Positions 10,471 through 23,100 of a stretch of 64,000 nucleotides of DNA are shown in pieces (the first letter of the stretch is position 1; the number at the start of each line of letters is the position of its first letter). The DNA is taken from the NCBI GenBank assembly GCA_019096065.1, contig JAGUCH010000002.1, positions 11,296,501-11,360,500 on the forward strand. The letters are read 5' to 3'. The position numbers were made by a program, and so were the translations under genes. The notes beneath the pieces are model-generated. The model was not told the origin of the DNA. It was given only the letters and a program-made list of their open reading frames with translations, and ran no database searches. The stretch is from Paracyclopina nana (lineage: Eukaryota; Arthropoda; Copepoda; Cyclopoida; Cyclopettidae).

Positions 10471-11415
10471 CCCCTTGTGTGCAGATGGTTTTCTGCTTTT
10501 TCCATTACGTGCATCAATGCGACTTCCTTGGACTCCTTCCTATTTGTAGACACATAATGATCGCGCGCATCTGTGGTCCCTTCAAGAATAGACTATATCT
10601 TACCAGCAAAGAATGGCCTCATTCCGAGACCCCATCTTGAGCAGAATGTAAAAGGAAAGCATTTGCTGTTGCATAAAAGTCGGCCAGGATGAAGGATGTT
10701 GGCATTTCAAAAGAACACGTACATTTTCTCCTCCTTCCCCTCTGAATCAACGCATGCAATTTTGTGTAAAAAGACCTTAGAATTTTTCCTTTTAAACTCC
10801 GTTAAAGAGTTAGATACGCTATCTTAAACTACTGTGCTATTCAGCAACCCAACCAGAAAAAACCCCGATGCGTTTTTTCGGCGTTATGTTATATTAATTG
10901 TCACATTTCCTATGTAAAATCTGTCAATGTTGAAGCCACATGCAGGTTTTTAGCTTGATCAATTTTACATTGGTGGCAAGGCTTCATATAGACAAAAGTA
11001 TCGTAACAAAGACACGCCATCTGCTGACATTTATGAAGAAACACTTGGGAGTTTAGCTCAAAATCAGCTTTCATTTCAGCCACGAGCAATTATTATAAAT
11101 GCTTTGCCAACTGAAAATCTCAGTTGTTGCCCTAAAAGGCCGCTGAGATCGCCTAACGTCAATGTTATTGTTATGATGCTAATATGCACATGTCGATAAA
11201 ACGTACTTATTTTAATGGGGTTTTTATAGGGCAAGAGGGCTTAGATTTTCCGGATTTTCAAAAATCGTCCATGCATGAGTCCGTACATGTACAGCTAAAC
11301 AAGCAAACACAATGTTGTTTTTCAACTTTAAAATGAAAAAAGTAAATAAACCAAAACTAAGAAACCCACGTCTTTCAGCATAAGTCAGTCTTTACACTTT
11401 ATAAGACAAACTTTT

Positions 11416-11430
11416 TCGCTAGATGGCGCT
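11416..11430 (+). promoter_or_regulatory. CTCF-like site
   Basis: The word CGCTAGATGGCGC fits the CTCF core SYAGRKGGCRS. It is an isolated site in intergenic DNA; binding is inferred only from the motif. Confidence 0.3.
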
Positions 11431-11778
11431 TTTTGGGCAAGTATATTTGGAAAAACTCTCGCGCGCGAAACTTATCACGTGATCACGAGCGGTAATTTTA
11501 TTGGCTGATCAGCGGAGCCAGGCTAAAAAAATATGGTTCAAGCAACGAAAAGCTTGGAAATTTGTGTGAGTTTCATATGGTTTTATGGCTTGAAAGGGTG
11601 CCATTTTATCCGTAGATAATGGTATATTAATAAAGTTTTTAGAATTAGTGCACCAAAAGCCGAAAATTTTTTGATCACCTATGTTGTGTCCTTTGGCCTA
11701 TGCGGAACATCTGCAGGTAAACAAAAAAAATTATTTGATTTCGCTTCATAACTATTTCTCAACCAGAACCAGTTTTAA

Positions 11779-11990
11779 CTAGAGATGGAACGAGCTCGAA
11801 CTCGACTTGGTAACCCGAAAGCAAAACTTGGCTCGAACTACATAAGCGTCCAACTCGGAACTCGCTCGAAAAAATTTTGGCCGAACTCGAAAAAAACTTT
11901 GGCAGCTCGTTGGAACTCGTATAGAAAAATCGGCAAATTTATTAAGTAAATTGCCTAAAGTACAGAAAAAAAATGAGGGGCGATGCAAAA
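11779..11990. repeat. GATGGAACGAG-family repeat, copy 1
   Basis: It begins AGAGATGGAACGAGC and then carries many AACTCG/CTCGAA words and GAACTACATAAGC. A related element at 58415-58885 begins AGTGATGGAACGAG and carries GAGCTACATAAGC and GCTCGAAC. The shared order of words suggests one dispersed family. No coding potential. Confidence 0.45.
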
Positions 11991-14161
11991 AAGAAATAAA
12001 TATCGAGCTTTTAAAAAAATTAGAGAAACTACCACAATAATTGCTAAAGTGCTTTGATTTTTGGAGTAATATTATGATTTTTCTTTTTTCTCGTCGCCTC
12101 TTCCGATAATCTTGATTGTTTACTTTGGTTTTTTATGTTCAAAAACGCTCCCAATCACGAAAACTGCCCTATGAAGCACATTATTGCATACAAAAACTTC
12201 AAAACCACGCAGATACCTAGCTCTCGTGATGGAAATGAAGATCGATGGACGCACGTTACGACAAATGTAAGTTACGGCAAAGCACCATTTTCGAATTCTA
12301 AGGTTTCAGGTGAGGACTAAAAGTCTAAATAAAGAGTGGCGGACACATGAAACAACCAAAGATTTCGTACACGAACTGAATGAAGGCTGGAGCTTTTTCA
12401 AGACGAGCCGATATTTTAAGGCAATGTTGGTCTGTAGTCAAACATGGCCTATTTTCCTGTATGAAACTTGAAGTTCTAGTTGAACTTGGTAGGTCAAAGA
12501 ATGCCAAAAAAGCATGAAATAATTTTTAGCAAAGAAGTGTATGTCAAGAAATCAATTTCCCTTTTTAGCAAATGAGATTGAGCTTTTACAGATCTGTCTT
12601 TTTGCTACTGGTTTGTTTGGTTTTTTATTTGCACGATTACGCGAGAGTGCAACTGAACGGGGAACCTTTACTGGTCCTACTAGAACGGATCGTCTCTGGA
12701 ACTACAGTTATGACGGATGGTACTTGGTGCTACAAAACGCATCGTACTTGGTGCTACTTATTCATTAAACGGAAATGGTGTGCGGGAAAAAGTACTTTAT
12801 TCAGCATTTTCAATTTTCATTAAATCAGCTAGGCCGGCTCATTAAGTTGACTGTTCTGCTATCGTAATTTATTTTCCCTCCACAGACAGCGTAGTTAGCT
12901 AATCGTGGGAAGGATCGTAAAATAAAAGGGGTGACCAGAATTTATGTCCGAGTGATCAATACTTTCCCTCTCTACCAAGCCAGCTCAATTAAAGAAAGCT
13001 TGGAATGGCTTGGTATCGCATCACATATTCAATTTTGTCCGAAGCCTTCGCTCATGTAGATTTTGAAAAAAAACCGCCCATTTTTTCACAACCGTCCCTA
13101 CTTTCAGTTTAAAATGTGGGTTCACAGTTTTATGCAAAAGTTGATTTCGAATATTCTCTGAAACAGACTGTATATATTGAAGTAGCATGGAAGTGACTTT
13201 TGTGGCCAGCCTCAGCTGAGAAAGGAAGGAAAAGGCTACTTCTACTCTTTCTCCTCGAGGGAAATAAAGGGTTTTTGTGAGCAGAGCCAGTAATGAGGTC
13301 TCGTCAAGATCAGGGTTGAGTGCTTCTCACAGATAGCATACTTTAGTGCAACAGTTTTTGCATACTACTGTAGCAAAAAGGTGTCTCCCACCAAATCGAT
13401 ATCCTGCTTTACCGGGTGCAGTGTACACTTGGGATTACTTGAATAAACCCTTCTTTATAGGCTCTCTCCGTCCTTGGGTGAATTTAAAACTTCAACGGGC
13501 TGAGATCATCATCCTCTGAGAGCTTTCTCTTCCAAGAGCACCCATAATCCTTAAAAAGCACCCAAAGCTGATGTTCTTACAAAGTGGCACAATTAGACAC
13601 GTTTCAATTATCGGAAGTCGAGACTTATTTTTTGTTATGAAACTATATCATTACTATATTTAGAATGGAAGTAAGAGTCTAATGCAATAAAAATGTCCCC
13701 TTAAGAATTCCCTTACATTTTCTCGCTCAATTAATAATATTATTTTCTTTGATATTTTTGCCTAGTTTTTGAGTTTTTCAAGAAAGTGCTCACTAATACC
13801 TTGGTGGCTTTTAGTGAATGAAGATAATTAGGAGCGTGGGACATTTTCATCGAATAAGACTCTACATATTTTTTTAGGATAGGAAGTCAGGGAAGCGTTT
13901 GAATATTTCATGGCTGGAGCAGAACTGCTGGTACACAATAGTGCTTGCTTTGGTGGACTTTCTCTTGGAGAAAATCAAAAACACGAAAAGGATCTCTTTG
14001 TGCGGGAAGAAGAAAGCAGCTCATGAATATGGCCAGATTGTACAACATGTGACACAACGCAAGGTAGGATCAATTTTATTGCAAATTGCAAAAAAGGCAT
14101 CTGTGTTTTTTTCCGCTTTAAAAACATCAATTTGCCTATCTTTGTTCACCTGTCAGTTCAA

Positions 14162-16204
14162 TTAGTCAGCGTCGCAGGTGTGGCTTTCGAGTGCTTCATC
14201 CTGATAATTGCATCTGTTCAACTTGTATTCCCTCCATTGGTCCGCAGTCATTCCCATAAAGTTGGGAGGAAGTTGATCGAATCCTGTGACGTCACCATAG
14301 GCACTGGCAATGCTCCTAGGGCTCAAATGCGAGGCACAGTTCTCCTCCAGATCCAGGCTGGTCATGAGTCTGGCAGCATCTATGGCACCCACTGTGGCCC
14401 TCTTTTCCAATTTGCTCCTCTTACGAGTGGAGGAGTCCAGATCTTGGGCAATTTTATCTGGCATCCATTTGTCATTGGCTGGCTGCTGCTGCTGCTGCTG
14501 TTGACCACCATTGTTTTCTGTGGGTTCAGCCAAAATAATCCCAGCTTTCCAATTGACATCCCCATTCTCCACTGTGTTCTGCTCGTCAGAGCTGCTCATG
14601 CTCATTGACTGAGCAATAACGTCGAAAACCATTTTGTACTCATCCTTGATGCCACTCATACTTCCTGACTCGAGTGCCTTGTTGACCTAAGAGAAACCTA
14701 AGAGCTCCGCCAAGAAGAGGCAAGTGAATTTCAGCCAAGATTTTTACCGTTTGCCAGTCATCTTTGTCAGCACCAACGAGGAGCTGTTCAATGGCCAAGT
14801 TTTGCTCGACGGTGCAATAATTGCCAAACTCCCTCACTACTTTCTCGGCGTCCTGGAATCGCCTTAAGGCCACCAAAAGCAACACAAGGCTCAAAATGCA
14901 TCGGCCAGTGCTTGGCTTATGGCCAGCTTCCTGGAAATGAGCGCAAAAAGGGGCTATTTTTGAAGCACCTAATACAGCACTATATGTGGGATATTCAGCC
15001 GCAAGTTTATAGTATACCACGCAGAGAGTAAACAACATGCTCTATGTGTTTAGCGTGAAAACTAATCTTCTATCAAGACAGGCCACGAGGAGCTCCGAGC
15101 TGCAAAGCACACTCTGCTTGCATGCAACATTTTCCAATCTCCAGTCGTACCTTTTGAAATTGTTCATCTATATGCAGCCCAAGAAATAATTTCAATATTT
15201 TAGAAATGCGCGCGCATGCTTTTCGCGAAGTAACGGTATCCAAACTGGAGGAGTAACTCGATTTCCTGGTAATTCGCCCTCTGATTCCTCCATCGCTGCA
15301 GTACCCCAAATGCAATCAACATTGCGCTGCTTATAGCGCCACATATTCACGTGTTTTCTCGGAAAAAACACCCGGAAAAAACATGCATTGCGTTGCTGTG
15401 AATCACGCGCGTATCTCATTTCTTCGTTTCTAGGGTAAAAGTTTTTTTTTTTTAAATAAAAAAGGCCAAAACAAACGGATTGCACAAAATCAGACCCGGA
15501 AGCCTACCATAAATAGAAAAAAAGCATGCTTTATGTGATGATTGATTGCACACTTTCTGCGCCTCCCAAAAAAGGCTAAGTTTTTCAATTATCATGTTGC
15601 ATCTACGTACCTGGTACAGAAGGACCAACTTTTTCGCCTTGGCCACGGCCTCCGTCAGATCGCTGCTTTGCAATTTCATCGTCAATACCATGTTGGTGTA
15701 GTAGGCCGCTTGCATGGGTCGGTTCTCCGTCTCCACGATGCTGGCAGCCTTTTCCAGCAGCCTTTCCCAGTCGGCGAGCATCTCTTTTTGCTCCAGCAGT
15801 TTGGCCACGCGTTCCAGCAAGTGAGCCGCGCTATCGGGCTGACTGGCCTTTTCGAACACGGAGGCCGCGGTCAAGGCGGCCTCGGCGAGGCCAGCAGTCT
15901 CCTCCTCCTGGATGGCGATCTTGATGGCCTGTTCAAGTGTCTTGGCGGCTCGAAACCAGTCGCGTTTTCGTTTGAAGCACTCGTAGGCGAGCCACAGGGC
16001 CTTTTTGGCCTCGTCTGCGCGCGAGGCGTGGGCGTAGAGGACGGCGGCCTCGTTGAACGCCGTCGCGGCCTTGATGAAGTTGGCCTTCCTCCACCCGTGG
16101 CGCCATCGTCTTTTCGTGTTTCTTTCCGCCCTGGCAAAGGCCTCGCGAGCCTGGGCATGCAGCCTACTACTATTGTCTCCTTCGAGAGGGCTCTCGTCGG
16201 CCAT
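14162..16204 (-). CDS. NAPG: Gamma-SNAP (NSF attachment protein gamma)
   Basis: Exons are 16204-15611, 14930-14748 and 14686-14162, all phase 0, giving 433 residues. SNAP proteins are TPR-like helical solenoids that recruit NSF to SNARE complexes for disassembly after membrane fusion. The register matches gamma-SNAP: 'KAATAFNEAAVLYAHA', 'RAAKTLEQA', 'VFEKASQPDSAAHLLERVAK', the junction 'VLLYQ/EAGHKPSTGRC', and 'DAEKVVREFG' followed by 'LAIEQLLVGAD'. The human protein is 312 residues. This one has a C-terminal extension of about 120 residues rich in polar sequence, with a seven-residue poly-Gln and ending CDAD. The poly-Gln is encoded by a CTG/TTG run at about 14479-14503 on the plus strand. 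Intron 1 is 680 bp and has no feature I recognise. Intron 2 is 61 bp. Confidence 0.88.
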
Positions 16205-17181
16205 GATTTGAAGATTGAAGATATCCTCTTATCTTTGCTTCGTTTACTTAGTGGGCACGCAGTGGGCAGCGGCTCGTAATGCATTGTGCTTTGTGGCTAT
16301 GAACCCACAATATATTGGCTGCAACGAAAACGCAATTGCGGCAAAATCCGCTAGATGGAGCTGCAACACGGTTTAGCTCTCAAAAAATGCCAAAAGAGCA
16401 AAACTAGCGACAAAATCCACTTCTAGTAGTTTTGCTCCCCCTCGACAGTGGCGCCATCAAAAGTTGCAGCGGCAAAAGCCCGAACTAGACCTCTTGATCG
16501 AAGCTTTAGCCTAAAAAGTTTGTCTTTGTGCGGGGCGTAAAATGGGTGATTTTATAGCAATGCTTATGCTTCATAATGCTATGTATGCTACGTTGAGCCT
16601 CGCCTTTGCAAGTAGTTTATGTGTGTGTACCAGGCCAACATCGCAATGGAGCAGCACGGCCTCGCGCGCGCCTACCAAGGAGGCTTGCCACAGAAAGTAG
16701 CTCAGAGGCGGCCTCGTCGTCGTCGAGGCCGCCACCGCCGTGCTACACTCGAGGACAACGGCTGAGCGCCTCATCAAGCGCGGATCACTTTGAACAGGCC
16801 TGCTGCTGCTGCTACTACTGCAAAGACAACCAGTTCAAGTTGTGCTGGCTTTCAGCAACCTCATACTCATTTTCGGGTGAGGCCGCAGTTTGCACCAAAG
16901 CCGCCCACTTTTTTAAAAGTGGACCTCGCGCTCACTTCAAGCTACATATGCTGAATCTTGCGCGCTTGCTTTCACCTTTTCCATTTGCAAAGCTGCCACG
17001 TGCGCGTTTATAAGCGTAAATCGATTCACCGACTCAATACTAAAATCTCGAACGCAACAGCTCATATGTTGTTGCTGACTGCAGCAAGAAAAGCAAGAGG
17101 AGAGCGAGGCCAAGAAATGGATGGTCATCATACGGCTGCTGCGAGCTTCGAGGGAACAATGGCAGATGTGGACAAGCCGCG
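16205..17181. promoter_or_regulatory. Shared head-to-head promoter region, NAPG / GABBR1
   Basis: A 977-bp region separates the divergent start codons. On the GABBR1 side an E-box CACGTG (16998-17003) sits just before a TATA-like TTTATAAGC (about 17008-17016), 165-170 bp upstream of the ATG. The implied 5' leader contains short upstream ATGs (for example ATGGATGG near 17117). On the NAPG side, CCGCTAGATGGAGC (16348-16361) resembles a CTCF core, and CAGTGGCGCC (16446-16455) is a second, weaker one. Confidence 0.45.
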
Positions 17182-20100
17182 ATGAAGTGGGCCAACCTCA
17201 GCTTACTTTTGGCGGTGGCCTCCACCGGCGGCCTCTGCCAGCAGCAGCCTCCCCCCTCCAAAGAGATCCATCTGGCTGGGATCTTTCCAATCAACGGGGT
17301 CGAGGGATGGCAAGGTGGTCAGGTGAGCGCATGTTAATTTTACGATCAGGTTGCTTTTTTTTACTTTTGGACATTTCTAGGCCTGCGAGCCCGCCGCCGA
17401 TTTGGCCCTGCAGGACGTGAACAGCAAGCCGGATTTGCTGCCCGGCTACACTTTGAGGCTGCATTGGAACGACAGCGGCGTGAGTCCAATACTGATTCAG
17501 ACTTTCGACTTCTCGTCCATTTTTGCCCTTACTTCCAGTGCGATGCGGGTCGCGGAGCGGCTGTCATGTATGATTTGCTGTACAGTCGACCTCAGAAAGT
17601 TCTTTTGCTGGCTGGCTGCTCCACTGTGTGCACCACGGTGGCCGAGGCTGCCAGAATGTGGAATTTGGTCACGGTGTGCTATGGAGCGTCCTCTCCAGCA
17701 TTGTCTAACAGGTAATCTCATATTCATGCGCCGCGCGAATGCATTATTGATGCTTAGGAGCCGTTTTCTGGTATTATGCTACGTAATGTAGTGTAGAGTA
17801 ATTTTTCGTGGCTACCCTCACTTAGATGGTGGTGTATGGGCCAGCGTAACAATAAAAAGGCTAAAGAAAGCCTTTTCAGGCGCGGTTGCTTGCTGCTATA
17901 CACAGCTGCTAAAAAATGCCATCTCACGAAACGGCGCAAATATTAGGAAGACAGGAATTTTTTGTAGCGGAAAATGAATAGTCGAGCTAACAACGCCTCG
18001 AGTGACTGTAGGAAATAAATGCTCTTTTTGGGCTTTTCCGCCATCCTATTTTTAGCCAGCTCTTCAAACACTTTCTTTACCCAACTGAATTTTAATTATA
18101 TTAACATTGACGCAAAAGTAATGTCACACTGTGGAAACTTTCGTGTCAGGGCGACATGAAAGAAGATCGATTTTGTCATGATCAACTTTCGAGCAAACAA
18201 AGAAAAGTTGGATTGAATTTTGACACTCTTGACTGCAAGCAATTGAACTCTCCAGAATTTGATCAAAGTACTTGAGAGTGTGTATATTAACTGATATGTG
18301 CCAAAAATAGAATAGCATCCCCTATGTGGTGCATTAAATATTGATAGATGGCAGAAACTTGGAAATTGAATATAGCAAGCCGACTCCAGTTTGAGACAAC
18401 AGGCAATTTGCTAGATGAATCTCAGAGTTTTAGCAAAAAGAACGGTGCTTTATAGTATGTAAAAATAAACTACTATTTTTCAGTTAGGAAATAATTTACA
18501 GAAAGCAATTTATTATTCATTTTCCATCCTTGGTGATGCATTCGGAGAGTGAAAAGTTTGCTGGAGTCTCTAATTTTGCACCTTATTTTTATGCTTGCAG
18601 AAAACGCTTTCCGACTCTCTTTCGCACCCATCCTTCGGCCACGGTTCACAACCCGACCCGCATCAGAGTCTTTCAGCAGTTCAAATGGACCAAAATAGCT
18701 ATTTTACAAGAAGCTGAGGAAGTTTTCAGCACGGTAACCAATTACGTTTTCCCTACTCATTTTAGTTACGATATTTGAAACCATAAAATCAAGCTATGTA
18801 GTGTGTTGGTAATTTATCCAATTTCATCCTGGCCCAGCTTTCTCTTTCTCTTGTGAGCGTGTGTGTGTCTTCCTTTAAAAAATTGTGAGCTCTGCAGGAA
18901 GTTCTCCTCACTTTGTTCTCTGTTCAGCGTATACAGAATTGCACCACGTACTGCGGGGCTTTCTAGTGTTTCTCGCATTCAGGGCGAGCCTTGAATTAGC
19001 CATTGCAATTCGTCTGGGTTGTTGACCACTGTTCAATGTGTGTACATCGAAGTCCTGTTGAGCGAACAGTTCTGGTCTGGTGAGGCTGCTGGCCCATGTC
19101 AGTGGCAGCCAGCTATACAGCAGCCGAAAGCAGTAATGGGTAAACTTTCTCTACATCAAGGGCCCCAAACATGGGATAGAGTGAAGGAGGAAACGTGCGG
19201 ATCGATGTCTCTTAGCCTACATGTAGCTATGCTAGCTGCTTTACATTGCTGTTTCTAAAACGTAAGCAACAACGCGAGCTCGCTCTTGACATCAAAGGAG
19301 GCTTTTTCCACTGCCTCGACTGTACACACATAATTGTATACTATGCGTATAATAATGGCCGCTGCTCTCCCATTGATCACGTATCGTTCAGGACTGCTTG
19401 ATATTGACCAGATATCTCTCTGCCTCCACAGACTCTGGATGACCTCGAGTCTCGCACCAAAGTGGCTGGCATCACCATTTCCACGCGTCAAAGCTTTCTC
19501 CGTGATCCCCAGGCTGCGGTGGCTAATCTCAAGCGGCAAGACGCGAGGATCATCGTTGGCCTTTTCTACGCAAAGGCCGCGCGAAAGGTGCTCTGCGAAA
19601 TATACAAGCAAGGCCTGTACGGGCAGAAGTACGTGTGGTTCTTCATCGGCTGGTACGAGGATGACTGGTTCCAAAAGCACCTCGAGGAGGAGCACATCAA
19701 CTGCACCAGGTCGCAAATGGAGACGGCCGCGGAAGGCCATTTCACCACCGAGGCCTTGCAGTGGAACCAAGACCACTCCTCCACCATTTCTGGAAAGGTG
19801 AAAATGCATTTTTAATTTTTCCCAGTTCCCTGCTTTAAAATTAGCTTAATAATTATTTGCAGTCGGTGGATGACTTCAAGTTTCGCCTCGAGAGCTTGCT
19901 GTATGAAAAGTACGCAGGCGTGGCTCATGGCCTCATGCCCGAAGGCTACCTCGAGGCCCCCCTGGCCTACGATGCCATATGGGCGGTGGCTCTCGGTAAT
20001 AAGCAGTGCAGTTTTGGAAAGCAAATTGTAAATCCCTTTGCACAGCTCTGAATAGGACGATGGCCAAATTGGCGGAAAATGGCACCAGCCTCGAGGACTA

Positions 20101-23100
20101 CAACTACGAGAACAAGCATATCGCGGACATCATCCTCAACGAGATAGCCGACGTCCAATTCATGGGCATGTCTGTGAGTGCTCTAGATATAGCACACTTT
20201 AAGCTTACACAGTACTGTATACTGTACATTTTCAGGGCTCTGTGGCATTCAGCGAGGAAACGGGAGATCGGATAGCCTGGACCAAAATCGAGCAGCTGCA
20301 GAATAAAAAATACGAGGTGGTGGCCTTTTACGACCAGAAGAGTGACAACATCTCGTGGCTGGCGCCGACCTCGTCTTGGCAGCCTCCAGACGCGGCCTCG
20401 CTCTACAGCAGGCCCGATGAGAGCATCAAGGTGATTTGGATGGGCGGGAAAATCCCGCAGGATCGCACCATCGTGAAGACTCTGCTACTGAAGCTCAACA
20501 TCTGGCTGTACATTGCCATGGTGGTGGTGGCTGTCATCGGAGTGGTCATCGCATCTGGCCTCATCTACTTCAATTTTCGTTATGGCCACCGACGCATCAT
20601 CCAGCACTCGCATCCCTCGTGCAACAACATTATGCTCCTGGGCATCATCATGTGCCTCCTTGCCATCATTCCCTTGGGACTGGATGGTCGTTTCGTCAGC
20701 CCAGCTGCGTTTCCATTGGCTTGCGGCTCAGCCACGTGGTTGCTCACGCTGGGATTCACGTTGGCCTTCGGGGCCATGTTCAGCAAGATCTGGCGGGTGC
20801 ACCGGTTGGCAACCAAGAGCAAGTCTGATACCAAGACGGTAATCAAATGCATGTTATTATTATTACACCAAAGGTCAGTCAGCAATGGATATGTAATGAT
20901 ATATGCGAGCCTCTCGAGCTGCAGCTGCTGCCAGTTTCTATACAGCCTTTTCCCCTCATGCTGTCCCACATAGCAATAATTCTGCTACGGAAACCAGCCC
21001 ACGTGTTCCTCTTCCCTTTGAAGGCACATTGACTTGGCAAAGCATCTAACCCAAACTATTTACAACACCCAAGAATTATGTATTTTCTGAAATCGTTTGT
21101 CCCTTGGATTCATTTGGCGATAAAATTAAAATCCTGGCCTTTCGCTTCCAATTAAATAAAAATTTTAAAAACATTTAGCGCAAAAACAGCTCATTTTTTA
21201 GGGATAGTTAGATTCAATGACCCCCTCTAAAATTCAAAAATAAAACTTAAGTTACTTGATAGTAAAATTGCTAGGATGAACAGAAAGGGAGATATAGCCA
21301 TGCTAAAAGTTGATTACTACTAGCTTGATTAATTTTGCATAATAAGTTTGGCAGCAAATTTGTCAATTTGACTGCATTTTTATTTTACTTGCTTATGAAA
21401 TAAAAAAAGTTCAACCTTCGTTTTTCAGAGGGGGGCATTGCTATTAATAATCGCATGCTTGACATTTTAGTTATGTTATGGGAAGCCACAGGCCAGGATT
21501 TTTAAATTACAACCAAATGAACCCTAGGAACATGAGCTTTCAGAAAATGTATATTTTTTGGGTGTTGTAAAGAGTTTGGGTTAGGACCTTCTTCAAGTCA
21601 ATGTGAAGGGAGAATTTGCAAGTTTGTTTTTGCAGAGAGTCGTCGTGCCTTGGAAGCTGTGGGTGGCCGTGGGCTGCTTGCTTGCCATCGACTTTGTCCT
21701 CCTCCTCGTGTGGACTGCAGTCGATCCGCTGCACAGGCAAGTCCACAACTTTGCCAAAGAGCCTTCCCTCGACCCCGAAGACGACGTGGAGATTCAGCCT
21801 CAATTGGAGCACTGCAAGTCCAACCATCACACTGTTTGGCTGGGTAATTAAGCATGCTTTTTAAGCCAGCAAAGTTAAGCCTCAAACTTTTTTGCTTACA
21901 CATATACGTTACATTTGATGTAGATCAGGCTGCTGTTCAAAAGAATGCATTTGGGATGTCACGCATAAATTAGTTGTGGAATTGAATTTTCTACTCTACA
22001 CAAGTAGCAATATATTATATGAAAAGTGTGAGGAATGAGTGTGAAAGAATGAGAACAAAAAAGGGGCTCGTTGATTACATCTCGGGCTTTTCATCTGTCC
22101 AACGCAGCGAGCTACTAGAGCTTGCTCGCGGAGAGAGCGAGAGGTGAAAGCGAGGCTTGCATTGTTCGCTGAAAGTTTGCGAACATCACTAAGTTAATGA
22201 TGATCAAGAAAGCAGAGATGAAAGACTTCGTCTACAGCTTTTTACTTGATGAGATTTCATGGCTTATTTTGCTAAATCCTTTCTGAAAGGCGCGGCCTCA
22301 CGAGCAACTTCACACACGAGGGAGGAAATTTGATTCTTACATAGCTGTTCCTCTTTCTTCGTACACCGCATAAAAAGGCTTTCTCTTTTTGACTAATGTA
22401 GCAACTTCGCCTTCGATGGCCTCTCAACCTCTCTCATCATTTCCCATAGGTATCATGTATGCGTACAAAGGCCTGCAGCTGGTACTTGGCCTTTTTCTGG
22501 CATACGAGACGAGATCAGTGAAGCTCAAGCAAATCAATGACTCGCGATTGGTGGGAATGGCCATCTACAATGTGGTTATTCTTTGCATGATCACTGCTCC
22601 AGTGATCCTTGTCATAGGTAAATGATTAACGACTTCTTCCGACCTGCTGTTGCCTATATCCATTATTGTACCATCAATGTGTTGCTTTCACATTGACAGT
22701 CCCCACAAAACAAAAAGTCTGTAGTAAATATGTAGTAAAGCGAGTTGGAAAATCAATCATTTCCAAATTGATTAATTTTGATATACATCAATTGGTCTAT
22801 GTTCATAGATTACTCGCATGTTATTTTTTTCTCTCTATCATAATTATTTATTAAGATATTCAATTTTAAAATATTGGAAATTTCGTCAAATTGACGTACT
22901 CAAAGTCTTTAAAATATTTTCATTAAATTTAAATTTTTTAATAGATATGGACTTTTTTGCATATAATAAAGTCATTTATCATTATTTCTTTTTAAAAAAC
23001 CTAAAAATCAAAATCTCTATTATAAGTATATTAGTTACCTATTTTATTTATTTAATAGTTGTAAAATTGGCATTTCTATATATCCCAGTTGCAATGCTTT

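Larger units (their letters stand above)
9870..14161. other. 4.3-kb intergenic region, no recognised gene
   Basis: Several short open frames occur (for example near 10097, 12541 and 13899), but none shows a known domain or convincing codon bias. Landmarks are a perfect TATA box at 10463, a CTCF-like word at 11416, an 'AACTCG'-rich repeat at 11779-11990, a 25-bp near-repeat (GTACTTGGTGCTAC twice) near 12718-12760, and AATAAA words near 13264. A diverged or RNA gene downstream of the TATA box remains possible. Confidence 0.5.

Noticed and set aside
9724-14161. Short frames at 10097, 12541, 12572 and 13899 as possible genes
   Set aside because: No domain, no consistent splice sites and no codon bias similar to the neighbours.
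15073-15485. An extra NAPG exon inside intron 1
   Set aside because: The family alignment runs straight from exon 1 (VLLYQ) to exon 2 (EAGHK) with no missing residues.
15542-16279. A 245-codon plus-strand frame
   Set aside because: It is antisense to NAPG exon 1, whose product is clearly recognisable on the minus strand.
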